Assembly: GCA_023269675.1 (NCBI GenBank)
Contig: JAHFSX010000021.1
Coordinates: forward strand, 45,845-109,844
Source of the DNA: Verrucomicrobiota bacterium
GTDB lineage: Bacteria; Verrucomicrobiota; Kiritimatiellia; RFP12; UBA1067
Length of the DNA: 64,000 nt
Direction: 5' to 3'
This document shows, in pieces, positions 18,460 through 26,002 of the stretch. The position numbers and the translations under genes were made by a program. Every line of letters starts with the position of its first letter. Position 1 is the stretch's first letter. The notes beneath the pieces are model-generated. The model did no database searches and had not been told where the DNA came from. It saw only the letters and a list, made by a program, of their open reading frames with translations.

Positions 18460-18924
18460 AGGTAGCTCTCCCTGATCAGGCGGCAGTCCCCAACCGCTAT
18501 TCTGATGTCGGTCCCCCGACGTGTAACCTGTATACACGACAATGGTTTTGAATTCTTGCGCGAAACACCCCGCAAAGCAAGTCCGAAAGCGCGCCCGGCG
18601 GCCCGGGGCACGGCTTATTCCTTTGGACGTGCGCCATACACAAACGGACGGCCCAGCGGTCCGTCCCTACCTTCGAGATGCGCGACGATGCGAGTGTCGC
18701 ATGTTTAGGTAGGGCCCGACCTCCGGGCGGGCCGCTCCTGAGGTCAAAGGAATACGCCGGCGGCTCCGACTGGCGGAGCTCAAGAAGTTCTCTTTCTTTA
18801 GGCGCATTTGCATGTGGTTTCAAGGTGCGCCGCGTGATAAGGTAATTCCACGTGGATGGGGGCGTATGTCGGCAGACCGCGCGCACGCGGGACGGCTTTC
18901 AGCCACACAGCGAAAGGCTCAGGC
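18460..18924. other. Divergent intergenic region with nested palindromic repeats
   Basis: No credible gene between the GH106 and DJ-1-like genes. Outer arms TATTCCTTTGGAC (18616) and GTCAAAGGAATA (18743-18754) bound about 140 bases. Inside are arms CCCTACCT/AGGTAGGG and one copy of the 29-base hairpin repeat described separately. Promoters for both flanking genes must lie here, but no clear -35/-10 pair stood out. Confidence 0.5.
18645..18673 (-). repeat. 29-base hairpin repeat, copy 1
   Basis: On the reverse strand this reads AAGGTAGGGACGGACCGC followed by TGGGCCGTCCG. It matches the copy at 20613-20641 at 28 of 29 positions. It contains a hairpin (CGGAC..GTCCG). Confidence 0.7.
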
Positions 18925-19611
18925 ATGAATCGGCGAGACTGGTGTAAAGGGCTCATGACCGTACCGGCGATGATGGCTTTTACGGGAGTGCCGTCTGCGC
19001 AGGCACAAGACGCGGGAACTGCGGGCGGCACGCGCACGCGCGGAAAGATCCTCATGCCGGTGGGCGATGCGACCGAAGTGGTGGACACCCTGTACCCCTT
19101 CTTCCGGCTGCAGGAGGAGGGCTACGAAGTCGTCGTGGCCGGCCCCGAGGCGCGGATGTACCACATGGTCACACACGAGATCCCGCCCAACGCGGCGATT
19201 CCGTGGGACATCACACAGGAGGCGGCGGGATACCACATCAAGGCGGTTCTCGCCTTCCGCGATGTCAAGCCCGAGGAGTACGCCGGGCTCTTCGTGTCGG
19301 GCGGCCGCGCGCCCGAATACCTGCGCTACGACAAGGATCTGATGCGGACGGTGCAGCATTTCTTCTCGGCCAACAAGCCGGTCGCGGTCGTCTGCCACGG
19401 CGTGGAGATCGTGGCGGCGGCGGGTGTGCTCAAGGGGCGGAAGATGACGACCGTGTCCAAATGCGCGCTCGACGTCACGCAGTTCGGCGGCGAGTATCTC
19501 GACCAGCCGCTGGTCATCGACGGCAACCTCATCAGCTGCCGCACATGGCATGATTACGGCACGCCCTACATGAAGACCTTCATCGCGCAGCTCAGCGCCA
19601 AGCAGGGGTAA
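18925..19611 (+). CDS. Exported DJ-1/PfpI family protein
   Basis: A 228-residue protein with a Tat-like leader (MNRRDWCKGLMTVPAMMAF). The DJ-1/PfpI fold follows: KILMPVGDATEVVDTLYPFFRLQEEGYEVVVAGP, YAGLFVSGGRAPEYLRYDKD, and the nucleophile elbow VAVVCHGVEIVAAAG with the conserved Cys-His. Family members include deglycases, glyoxalases, amidases and chaperone-like proteins; an exported one in a sugar cluster may handle reactive sugar carbonyls. The ORF-track start was shortened to the leader methionine, which has a weak AAAGG site. The epimerase gene follows after 4 bases, so they form an operon. Confidence 0.85.
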   Translation: MNRRDWCKGLMTVPAMMAFTGVPSAQAQDAGTAGGTRTRGKILMPVGDATEVVDTLYPFFRLQEEGYEVVVAGPEARMYHMVTHEIPPNAAIPWDITQEAAGYHIKAVLAFRDVKPEEYAGLFVSGGRAPEYLRYDKDLMRTVQHFFSANKPVAVVCHGVEIVAAAGVLKGRKMTTVSKCALDVTQFGGEYLDQPLVIDGNLISCRTWHDYGTPYMKTFIAQLSAKQG

Positions 19612-19615
19612 CCAT

Positions 19616-20548
19616 ATGCGCGCCACACGTCGCACGTTTCTCTCTTCGGCCGCCGCGGCCTCCTGCGGTTTTCTGGCGGCGCGCGCGGAAAGCGCCGTGG
19701 CCGCGGCCAAGCCCGAGCTCAGGTTCAAGTTCATGCTGGGCTCGTGCATGTACGGGTACATGGATCTGGCAGCGATCCTGCCTGAAGTGCACGCGACAGG
19801 CGCCGTGGCCCTCGATATCTGGCCGAAGGTGCACGGCAACCAGCGCGAGCAGCTCGACGAGCTGGGCGAAGAGCGTTTCGCCTTGCTTCTGAAACGGCAC
19901 GGCGTGCCTCTCGGCTGCATCACCCAGTATAAGCTCGGACCGTTCAACCTGCAGGACGAGATGCGGCTGGCCAAACGTCTGGGCTGCTCTACCCTTGTGA
20001 CGGGAGCCGTAGGCCCCAGGGATCTGACCGGCGAGGCCCTCAAAGCAGCCGTTAAAGCATTCACCGAGCAGATGAAGCCGCACCTTGAAGTGGCCGCCGA
20101 GACCGGCGTCACGATCGCGATCGAAAACCACGGCAAGAATCTGATCGAGTCGTCCGACTCCCTGAAATGGCTGGCCGAGTTCCGTCCGTCCAATCACCTT
20201 GGCGTCGCGCTGGCCCCCTACCACCTGCCGCAAGACACGCGCCTGCTGGCCGACCTGATCCGGTCGCTGGGCGACAGCCTCTCGGTTTTCTACGCATGGG
20301 AGCACGGCATGGGCTGCATGACCAAGATGCCCAAGGAGGAGGAACTCAAGCAGATGCCGGGGCGCGGCACGCTTGACTTCACGCCTCTGCTGGCCGCCTT
20401 GCGCGACATCCGGTACGCCGGCTGGACCGAGATCTTCATGCACCCCACCCCGCGCGGCGAGCCGATTCTCCCGTCGCCTGAAGCGATCACCGCTGAGATC
20501 AACCGCTCCCGAGCCTATCTCGAAAAATGCCTGAAGGCTATAGAGTGA
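19616..20548 (+). CDS. Exported sugar phosphate isomerase/epimerase-like TIM barrel
   Basis: A 310-residue protein with a Tat-like leader (RRTFLSSAAAASCGFLAARA) and an AP-endonuclease-2/xylose-isomerase-like TIM barrel. Motifs are TGAVALDIWPKVHG, GVTIAIENHGKN (the Glu expected to bind metal), VFYAWEHG and WTEIFMHPTPRGE. Exported members of this superfamily occur next to Gfo/Idh/MocA and GMC oxidoreductases in bacteria that use 3-keto-glycosides. It starts 4 bases after the DJ-1-like gene. The substrate is not known. The usual metal-binding set looks partly altered (LAPYH in place of a D-x-x-H segment). Confidence 0.83.
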   Translation: MRATRRTFLSSAAAASCGFLAARAESAVAAAKPELRFKFMLGSCMYGYMDLAAILPEVHATGAVALDIWPKVHGNQREQLDELGEERFALLLKRHGVPLGCITQYKLGPFNLQDEMRLAKRLGCSTLVTGAVGPRDLTGEALKAAVKAFTEQMKPHLEVAAETGVTIAIENHGKNLIESSDSLKWLAEFRPSNHLGVALAPYHLPQDTRLLADLIRSLGDSLSVFYAWEHGMGCMTKMPKEEELKQMPGRGTLDFTPLLAALRDIRYAGWTEIFMHPTPRGEPILPSPEAITAEINRSRAYLEKCLKAIE

Positions 20549-20612
20549 ATGGGCGCGCCCGGCAGGCGAGCCCTACCCGTACCTGCCGGAAACAGCCAAA
20601 TCGCGCATAGCC

Positions 20613-20641
20613 AAGGTAGGGACGGACCGCCGGGCCGTCCG
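20613..20641 (+). repeat. 29-base hairpin repeat, copy 2
   Basis: AAGGTAGGGACGGACCGC followed by CGGGCCGTCCG, 28 of 29 identical to the inverted copy at 18645-18673. It lies between the epimerase and GMC genes, next to a separate palindrome CCGGCAGG/CCTGCCGG. Confidence 0.7.
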
Positions 20642-20672
20642 CCGGGCCTGGCCTAAAGTGGAGTTTTTGCCA

Positions 20673-22316
20673 ATGTCTCACAAGCATGTGAATGCGGTCA
20701 TTGTCGGCGCCGGCGCGGGTGGCGGCGTCATCGCGAAGGTGCTCGCGGAGGCGGGTCTCTCGGTCGTCCTGCTGGAACGCGGCAAGTGGTATTCCTCCCA
20801 TGGCAGCGTAGATGACGAACTGGTCTCGCAACGCCCGGTCATTGCAAACGCCTACGGTCCTGATGACGCGCGTTATCCACGCGTGTTTGAAAAGCCGGAC
20901 GGGTCGACGCGGATCGTGCTGCCAAGTGAGGGCAACTTCAACATCGCGGCCTGTGTCGGAAGCGGCACCCTCAGTTACGGCGCAATGGGATGGCGCTTCA
21001 TGCCGCAAGATTTCCGGATGCGTACGACCTACGGAAGTCTGGCGGGCTCAACGCTGGAGGACTGGCCCCTTTCCTACGAGGAACTGGAGCCTTGCTACGA
21101 GCGGGCCGAATGGGAAATCGGCGTGGCGGGCGACGACAGCCAAAACCCTTTCGCACCGCCGCGCAGAAAGCCGCAGCCCATGCCGCCCTTTCCGTACAAC
21201 CGGGAGGCTCGCTTGCTGATTCCCGCGGCGAAGCGGCTGGGGTGGCACCCCTTCCCGATCCCCATGCTCCGCAATTCGGTTCCTTACGGCGGACGCCCGA
21301 AGTGTATTCACATGCGCTGGTGTGCGGGATACGCCTGTCCGATCAACGCCAAGTGCGGCACGCAGAACACGGTGATACCGGCGGCCATGGCCACGGGCAA
21401 CTGCGAGGTGCGCACCGATGCGGTGGTGGGCGAAGTGACAGTGGACGGACGCGGCAAGGCGCGTGGCGTCACGTATTTCGACATCAACGACCGGCTGCAG
21501 ACGCAGACGGCGGACCTCGTGGTGGTGGCGGCCTCGGCAACGGAGACGCCGCGCCTCCTGCTCAACTCCAAATCCAAACTCTTCCCCAACGGGGCCGGCA
21601 ACAACAACGACTGGGTGGGACGCAATTTCCAAGGACACGGCCGCGGCTGGGCGTACGGCCTGATGCCTGATGACACCTACGAGGAAGCGGGCCCCGGCGC
21701 GTGTGTGGCGTTCTGCGACTTCAACCACGGAAATCCCGGGTTGCGCGGCGGCGGCATGATCGCCAACGATTTCATCCGCCCGCCTTATGCGTTCGCAAAC
21801 CGGCGTCCTCCGGGTTTGCCGCGCTGGGGGCTGGCCCATAAGGAGTATCAGCGTTCCAACTACAAAAGAACCGTGCTCGTGACGGGGCCGATCCAGCAGA
21901 TGCCCGTTTTCGAGTCGCGGGTCAAAGCCGATCAGGTCGTCAAGGATCACTGGGGCCTGCCTGTCATCCGCTTCTGCGAACGGTGCCATCCTCACGACAC
22001 GGAGTTGATCGCGCTGATCGCCGACAAATCGGAGACGCTGCTGCGCGAGGCGGGAGCGACGCAAACATGGAAAGGCGGCGGGCCCGCAAGCGCGATGCAT
22101 CAGGCCGGCACCTGCCGCATGGGCAACGACCCGAAGGCCTCGGTCACCAACCGTTACGGACAGGTCCACGAGATCGACAACCTGTTCATCTCCGACGCCA
22201 GCCTGCACGTCACCAACAGCGGCTTCAATCCGGTGCTCACGATCATGGCGCTGGGCTACTGGGTCGGCGAGCACATCGTCCGGGAATGGCGCGGCGGCGG
22301 ACGCTTCCGCGCCTAG
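20673..22316 (+). CDS. GMC family FAD-dependent oxidoreductase
   Basis: A 547-residue GMC oxidoreductase. The FAD-binding motif VIVGAGAGGGVIAKVLAEAGLSVVLLERG is at the N-terminus without a signal peptide. The family segments GSGTLSYGAMGWRFMPQDFRM and VVAASATETPRLLLNS follow. The C-terminal domain carries HQAGTCRMGNDP, DNLFISDASLHVTNSGFNPVLTIMALG with the expected active-site polar residues. Members oxidise sugars, polyols and gluconate; a cytochrome partner is often encoded elsewhere. The start MSHKHVNAV was chosen over one five codons earlier because GGAG lies at suitable distance. It follows the DJ-1/epimerase pair with a 124-base gap containing repeats. Confidence 0.88.
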   Translation: MSHKHVNAVIVGAGAGGGVIAKVLAEAGLSVVLLERGKWYSSHGSVDDELVSQRPVIANAYGPDDARYPRVFEKPDGSTRIVLPSEGNFNIAACVGSGTLSYGAMGWRFMPQDFRMRTTYGSLAGSTLEDWPLSYEELEPCYERAEWEIGVAGDDSQNPFAPPRRKPQPMPPFPYNREARLLIPAAKRLGWHPFPIPMLRNSVPYGGRPKCIHMRWCAGYACPINAKCGTQNTVIPAAMATGNCEVRTDAVVGEVTVDGRGKARGVTYFDINDRLQTQTADLVVVAASATETPRLLLNSKSKLFPNGAGNNNDWVGRNFQGHGRGWAYGLMPDDTYEEAGPGACVAFCDFNHGNPGLRGGGMIANDFIRPPYAFANRRPPGLPRWGLAHKEYQRSNYKRTVLVTGPIQQMPVFESRVKADQVVKDHWGLPVIRFCERCHPHDTELIALIADKSETLLREAGATQTWKGGGPASAMHQAGTCRMGNDPKASVTNRYGQVHEIDNLFISDASLHVTNSGFNPVLTIMALGYWVGEHIVREWRGGGRFRA

Positions 22317-22392
22317 AGCCTGCGGCAAGTCCCGGCTTTGGGAAGGATAGGAGAAACGGCGAGGCGGAAGCGGCCGTGCCCTTCATTTCGGG

Positions 22393-22469
22393 AACAGGCC
22401 GCCTTCGCCTGTTGTCCCGGCTTCAGCCGGCCACGCGGCAAGGTCGAACCGCCGGCTGCAGCCGGGACA
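22393..22469. terminator. Paired hairpins between convergent genes
   Basis: Two hairpins lie between the converging GMC and glycosidase genes: AACAGGC/GCCTGTT, then 18-base arms TGTCCCGGCTTCAGCCGG and CCGGCTGCAGCCGGGACA with one mismatch. There is no T-run, so factor-independent termination is uncertain. The CCGGCTTCAGCCGG core recurs near 40.31 kb. Confidence 0.45.
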
Positions 22470-22497
22470 CCATACGGGACTCACCCACCGACCGCCC

Positions 22498-25065
22498 TTA
22501 ATATATTTCGACCCTCACCTCCTCAACCGCGAACGGCTCGATGCGCACGGTGTTGCGCCCCGCCCGGAGGCACCGGGTGATCTCCAGCCGATACGGCTTG
22601 CCGATGAACCCTCCCGCATACGCGCCATTGACCCGCACCGCCGCCGCGTCCTCAGCCGCGCCTTCCGCCATCCCGCACACCAGATAGGCGCGCCGACCGG
22701 GCTTGACCGCGCCCTCCTCAAGCGTGACCGCGCCCTGGAACGCGGCGCCCGCGCAGGGGCTCCTCTGCCCCTGCGCGGGCACGGGATAGACCACGGGCGC
22801 GGCTCCCGCATCCGGGGACACGGCAAACGTCGCCACCGGCCGCGGGCCCGCGCTCAAACGCGCGGGGTGCTTGCCCGCGCCGCCGAAGCGCACTAGGACG
22901 CTCTCGAGCGGCTCCAGCGTCAGATCGAACGCCACGCCGTCCGGCTCCTGCCGCCACGGCACGGAGCTGATCTCGTTGCGCATCGCGTCCCAGACTTCCG
23001 GCGCGCCTTCGACGCCCGGCACCTTCAGCGTGAACGTGCGCGCGAACTGATTCGTGTTCTGGTTCGCGATCAGCAGGACCTCGCGCCCCTCGCGGTCAAC
23101 CCGCCGCAGCGCGTGCACCCAGCCGCCGGTCTCGCCCGCCATCACTTGCACCAGCGGCAGAACCCGCGCGTCCACCAACGCGGCCGCGAGCTCGTCCGGC
23201 GTCGGACTCTCCGCGAGAAAATAGCTGCGCCCGCCCTTCTTGCTCGTCCTGCACGCCGCGCTTCCGGGCTGCGCGGCCGTACCCCACAGCGCCTCGCGCA
23301 GCACGGAGATCTCCGCCGCGCTCTTGCCCACTGTCAGCGAGTGGGTCGGCAAGCGGCCGTAACCGACCACCACCCCGCCGGACTCAAAGAACGCCTTCGC
23401 CTTTTCGAGTGTCGCAGCCGTGATGCCCTCGGTCGGCGGCACCACCAGCACGCGGTAGCGCTCGCCGTGCAGACGCACCTCGTTGCCCTTGATCTTCGTG
23501 ACGCGGTCCTCGAAGCGCTCGAACGGCAGCCAGTCGCAATCGTACAGCGCATCCTGCAGCGCGGAGGTGAGGTCTTCGGGCGTCGTGTACGCGCCGACTT
23601 GCTTCGCGTTGCCGCTGAAGAGCACGGCCACGGGACACACGTGGCGGCCGCCCGTGAGCATCAGCGAGAGCCGGCTGGAATAGTCCGCCCACACGCGGAA
23701 CAGCGCGTAGCGCGGCTCGAACCCGCCGTTGTAGAAGTAGGGCGGATAGTCCTTGTCAACCGGCGCCCGCGGGTTGAACGAATGCGGGATCAGGAAGTTG
23801 ATCCCGCGCACCTGATGCTGGTCGCACAGCCACTTCATCTGCGGATACGTGAGCGCCTGGTTGTAGCCGCCGAAGATCTCGCACATCGCGCGATCATCCG
23901 TCTTGCCGTAGACGTGCGAGACCGAACTCCCCAGCTTGGGCGTCTGATAAATATCATGCGGACGCTGGCCGGGATACATCTGACGGCAGACCAGATCGAT
24001 CGCCCCCATGTCGCTGTACCGCTGGAGCCGCATCAGGTCGCCCGCGCAAAACTCGGGATTCACGTAGAGCAAGCCATGCTCCATGAAGTGTCCGATGGAG
24101 AGCACGCCGCGCTTGTGACACCAATCCGAGAGGCCACCGTACATCACGCGGCCCCACGTCTCGGCGCGGGCCTCGGCGTATTGATAGAAGGCCGCGGCCT
24201 GCGCTTCGCCCTCCAGCTTGAATTTCCACGCCACATAGACGGGCATCCAATCCACCCCGCGAGACTTGAGCGTCTCGTTGAGAGCGGTGCCCCAGTCGCC
24301 CGGGGTCTCGGGCTCATCGTAGAAAAAGCCGGGGATGGTCTTGCCGAACTCTTTTCCGAACCGCGCATCATGCGGCTCGTAAACGGTCTCGATGTACCAC
24401 GCCACGCAGTCGGGGCTCATGCCGTCGACCGCCAGCCGCTTGCCCTGCTTGAGCTTCGGCGCCCGCTCCCAGGCGAAGGTCATCACCTGCCAAGTTCCGC
24501 CGTCCGCAGGCGGCGTCCAGACCACCGGGCCTTGATGCGCAAGCTTCGTCAGGTCGCGCAGCGTCTCGGCCTCCACCGCGCCGTCCGCGTCCAGCCGGCC
24601 CGCCACGAGCGCGATGAAACGGGATTCCTGTCCGGGAGTCCCCCCGTACCGGCCTCCGGGCGGGACCGGCACCCCCGTCGCCACCAGCCGCTTCGCGGCG
24701 TACGCCTCAGGCACATTGCCGCCCACGGTCTGGCTCGGCCACCAGTCCTCGTCGAAGAGCCACATCTGCAGGTCCAGCCTTTTCGCCGCGTCGAGGCAGA
24801 CGCCGAGGTCGCGGTACCACCCCTCGCCGAGCCACTCCTTATGTGGACGCGACTCGGCGGTGAGGGTGCCGTTGCCGGCCTCCGCCACCTTGTCCAGCAT
24901 CGCGTTCAGCCGCTCCGGCGACTCGTCGCCGTGCAGCCAGAAGAGCGGCCCCGTGTTGCGCCTGGCCGACAGGGGCAGGTCACGGAACTGTTGCTCCAGC
25001 GTCGCAGCCGACAGCACGTCCGCCGCCAATACCATACAGAATGCCAATGTGCCTAAGTATCGCAT
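22498..25065 (-). CDS. Secreted glycosyl hydrolase, distant GH106-like
   Basis: An 855-residue protein with a signal peptide (MRYLGTLAFCMVLAADVLSA) and a good GGAGGG site. The N-terminus TLEQQFRDLPLSARRNTGPLFWLHGDESPERLNAMLDKVAEAGNGTLTAESRPH parallels the GH106 opening. It continues with LQMWLFDEDWWPSQTVGG and FFYDEPETPGDWG (about residue 248), a likely acid-residue pair of the barrel. A later GINFLIPHSFNPRAPVDKDYPPYFYNGG is typical of this branch. The C-terminal 120 residues are again a galactose-binding-like beta-sandwich. The activity is probably on a deoxysugar-containing glycan; the exact family is less certain than for the two larger enzymes. The toxin-antitoxin pair ends 21 bases upstream on the same strand. 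Confidence 0.75.
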   Translation of the reverse strand: MRYLGTLAFCMVLAADVLSAATLEQQFRDLPLSARRNTGPLFWLHGDESPERLNAMLDKVAEAGNGTLTAESRPHKEWLGEGWYRDLGVCLDAAKRLDLQMWLFDEDWWPSQTVGGNVPEAYAAKRLVATGVPVPPGGRYGGTPGQESRFIALVAGRLDADGAVEAETLRDLTKLAHQGPVVWTPPADGGTWQVMTFAWERAPKLKQGKRLAVDGMSPDCVAWYIETVYEPHDARFGKEFGKTIPGFFYDEPETPGDWGTALNETLKSRGVDWMPVYVAWKFKLEGEAQAAAFYQYAEARAETWGRVMYGGLSDWCHKRGVLSIGHFMEHGLLYVNPEFCAGDLMRLQRYSDMGAIDLVCRQMYPGQRPHDIYQTPKLGSSVSHVYGKTDDRAMCEIFGGYNQALTYPQMKWLCDQHQVRGINFLIPHSFNPRAPVDKDYPPYFYNGGFEPRYALFRVWADYSSRLSLMLTGGRHVCPVAVLFSGNAKQVGAYTTPEDLTSALQDALYDCDWLPFERFEDRVTKIKGNEVRLHGERYRVLVVPPTEGITAATLEKAKAFFESGGVVVGYGRLPTHSLTVGKSAAEISVLREALWGTAAQPGSAACRTSKKGGRSYFLAESPTPDELAAALVDARVLPLVQVMAGETGGWVHALRRVDREGREVLLIANQNTNQFARTFTLKVPGVEGAPEVWDAMRNEISSVPWRQEPDGVAFDLTLEPLESVLVRFGGAGKHPARLSAGPRPVATFAVSPDAGAAPVVYPVPAQGQRSPCAGAAFQGAVTLEEGAVKPGRRAYLVCGMAEGAAEDAAAVRVNGAYAGGFIGKPYRLEITRCLRAGRNTVRIEPFAVEEVRVEIY

Positions 25066-25086
25066 CGTAACCCTCCATCAAAACAC

Positions 25087-25494
25087 TCAGCGCCCAAGAT
25101 AAGCGGTGACGAAGTCGGCGGGAGAGAGAACCGTTACTGAACGCCATCCGCCGAGGGTCAAGAGGTGGTTGTCACCGCTGACAATCACACTGGCCCGCGA
25201 GGCGTGTGCCGCTTCCAGAACGCGGTCGTCGTCCGGGTCGTCTGCGATGACGGAGAACACCATGCCGGACTCCACACAAGTGAAACTCTCCCTGACCAGC
25301 TCCATCACGGCAGCAATCTGCTCTGGCTTGAGCCGGAATTTGCGCCTCTGCAGAACCTCGCGCAGTTCGTGCAGCAGCTCCGGGCTTGTGAAGGCTTCGA
25401 CACGTCCCTGCGCCACGGCCATAAGGATCGTGCGCGAGTGACCCCCGAACAACATGCCTGAAACGATCACGTTGGTGTCGCAGACGATTTTCAT
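25087..25494 (-). CDS. PIN-domain toxin of a toxin-antitoxin pair
   Basis: A 135-residue PIN-domain RNase of the 'putative toxin-antitoxin system toxin component, PIN family'. The acidic residues are visible in MKIVCDTNVIVSGMLF, LLHELREVL, and DDPDDDRVLEAA, with the final VSGDNHLL. PIN toxins cleave RNA with bound metal ions. Its ATG overlaps the antitoxin stop by four bases, the usual translational coupling of these modules. A large glycosidase gene follows after 21 bases, so read-through between the two is possible. Confidence 0.9.
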   Translation of the reverse strand: MKIVCDTNVIVSGMLFGGHSRTILMAVAQGRVEAFTSPELLHELREVLQRRKFRLKPEQIAAVMELVRESFTCVESGMVFSVIADDPDDDRVLEAAHASRASVIVSGDNHLLTLGGWRSVTVLSPADFVTAYLGR

Positions 25495-25748
25495 CGGAGC
25501 GGTTTCTTGCCTTTGGCTTTGCGAACGGCTCGAATTTCACGCACCACATCTTCCTCCGACAGTTCCGACTCGCGCACAACAGAATCGCCGAGCGCGAACA
25601 GAGACTCCCATCGCTTCTGGCGCTGGATATAGAGTCGGGCGGCCTCGCGCAGCAGTTCCGAGCGCGACCGCGACTCGCGACGCGCCAACGCGTCCACCTC
25701 GCCAATCAAGGTATCCTGAAACGAGAGGTTGAAAGTAATCGTGCTCAT
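25491..25748 (-). CDS. Ribbon-helix-helix antitoxin
   Basis: An 85-residue protein beginning TITFNLSFQDTLIGEVDALARRESRSRSELLREAARLYI, a ribbon-helix-helix DNA-binding domain. An acidic/basic C-terminal tail would bind the PIN toxin. The start was set at MSTITFNLS rather than the ORF-track start, because the latter reads through the operator. A perfect palindrome just upstream is probably its own operator. Confidence 0.88.
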   Translation of the reverse strand: MSTITFNLSFQDTLIGEVDALARRESRSRSELLREAARLYIQRQKRWESLFALGDSVVRESELSEEDVVREIRAVRKAKGKKPLR

Positions 25749-25756
25749 GTTCTTAT

Positions 25757-25773
25757 CATACAAAGGTTGTATG
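25757..25773. promoter_or_regulatory. Palindromic operator of the toxin-antitoxin operon
   Basis: CATACAA, AGG, TTGTATG: a perfect 7-base inverted repeat 8 bases upstream of the antitoxin ATG. Ribbon-helix-helix antitoxins bind such sites as dimers of dimers, so autoregulation is likely. Confidence 0.65.
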
Positions 25774-25813
25774 AACCGAGTCAACTGGCAAAACCCGCTC
25801 GAGAAGGAGCGAA

Positions 25814-25950
25814 GCGCATCCCCGTTTCACTGACTTGTCGGGCGGAAACCTGCGCGGTGCGCGCCCGGTCGCACACCACCCCTAAAATATGTGCCGCGCA
25901 AGGTGGCCCGCGACATCCGGGCGCGGGTATTCAACGAAATGGGGATGCGC
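25814..25950. repeat. 137-base element with 15-base terminal inverted repeats
   Basis: The ends are GCGCATCCCCGTTTC and GAAATGGGGATGCGC, inverted copies with one mismatch. The interior is GC-rich and non-coding. It lies between the toxin-antitoxin operon and the sugar isomerase gene. It has the form of a MITE; no second copy and no clear target-site duplication are visible here. Confidence 0.6.
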
Positions 25951-26002
25951 ACGAAGAATCGCTAAGCAGAGCGCAGAACGTGGCAGGACCGCTCGCTCAC
26001 GC

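Noticed and set aside
23113-25056. 647-aa ORF on the forward strand
   Set aside because: Antisense shadow of the third glycosidase.
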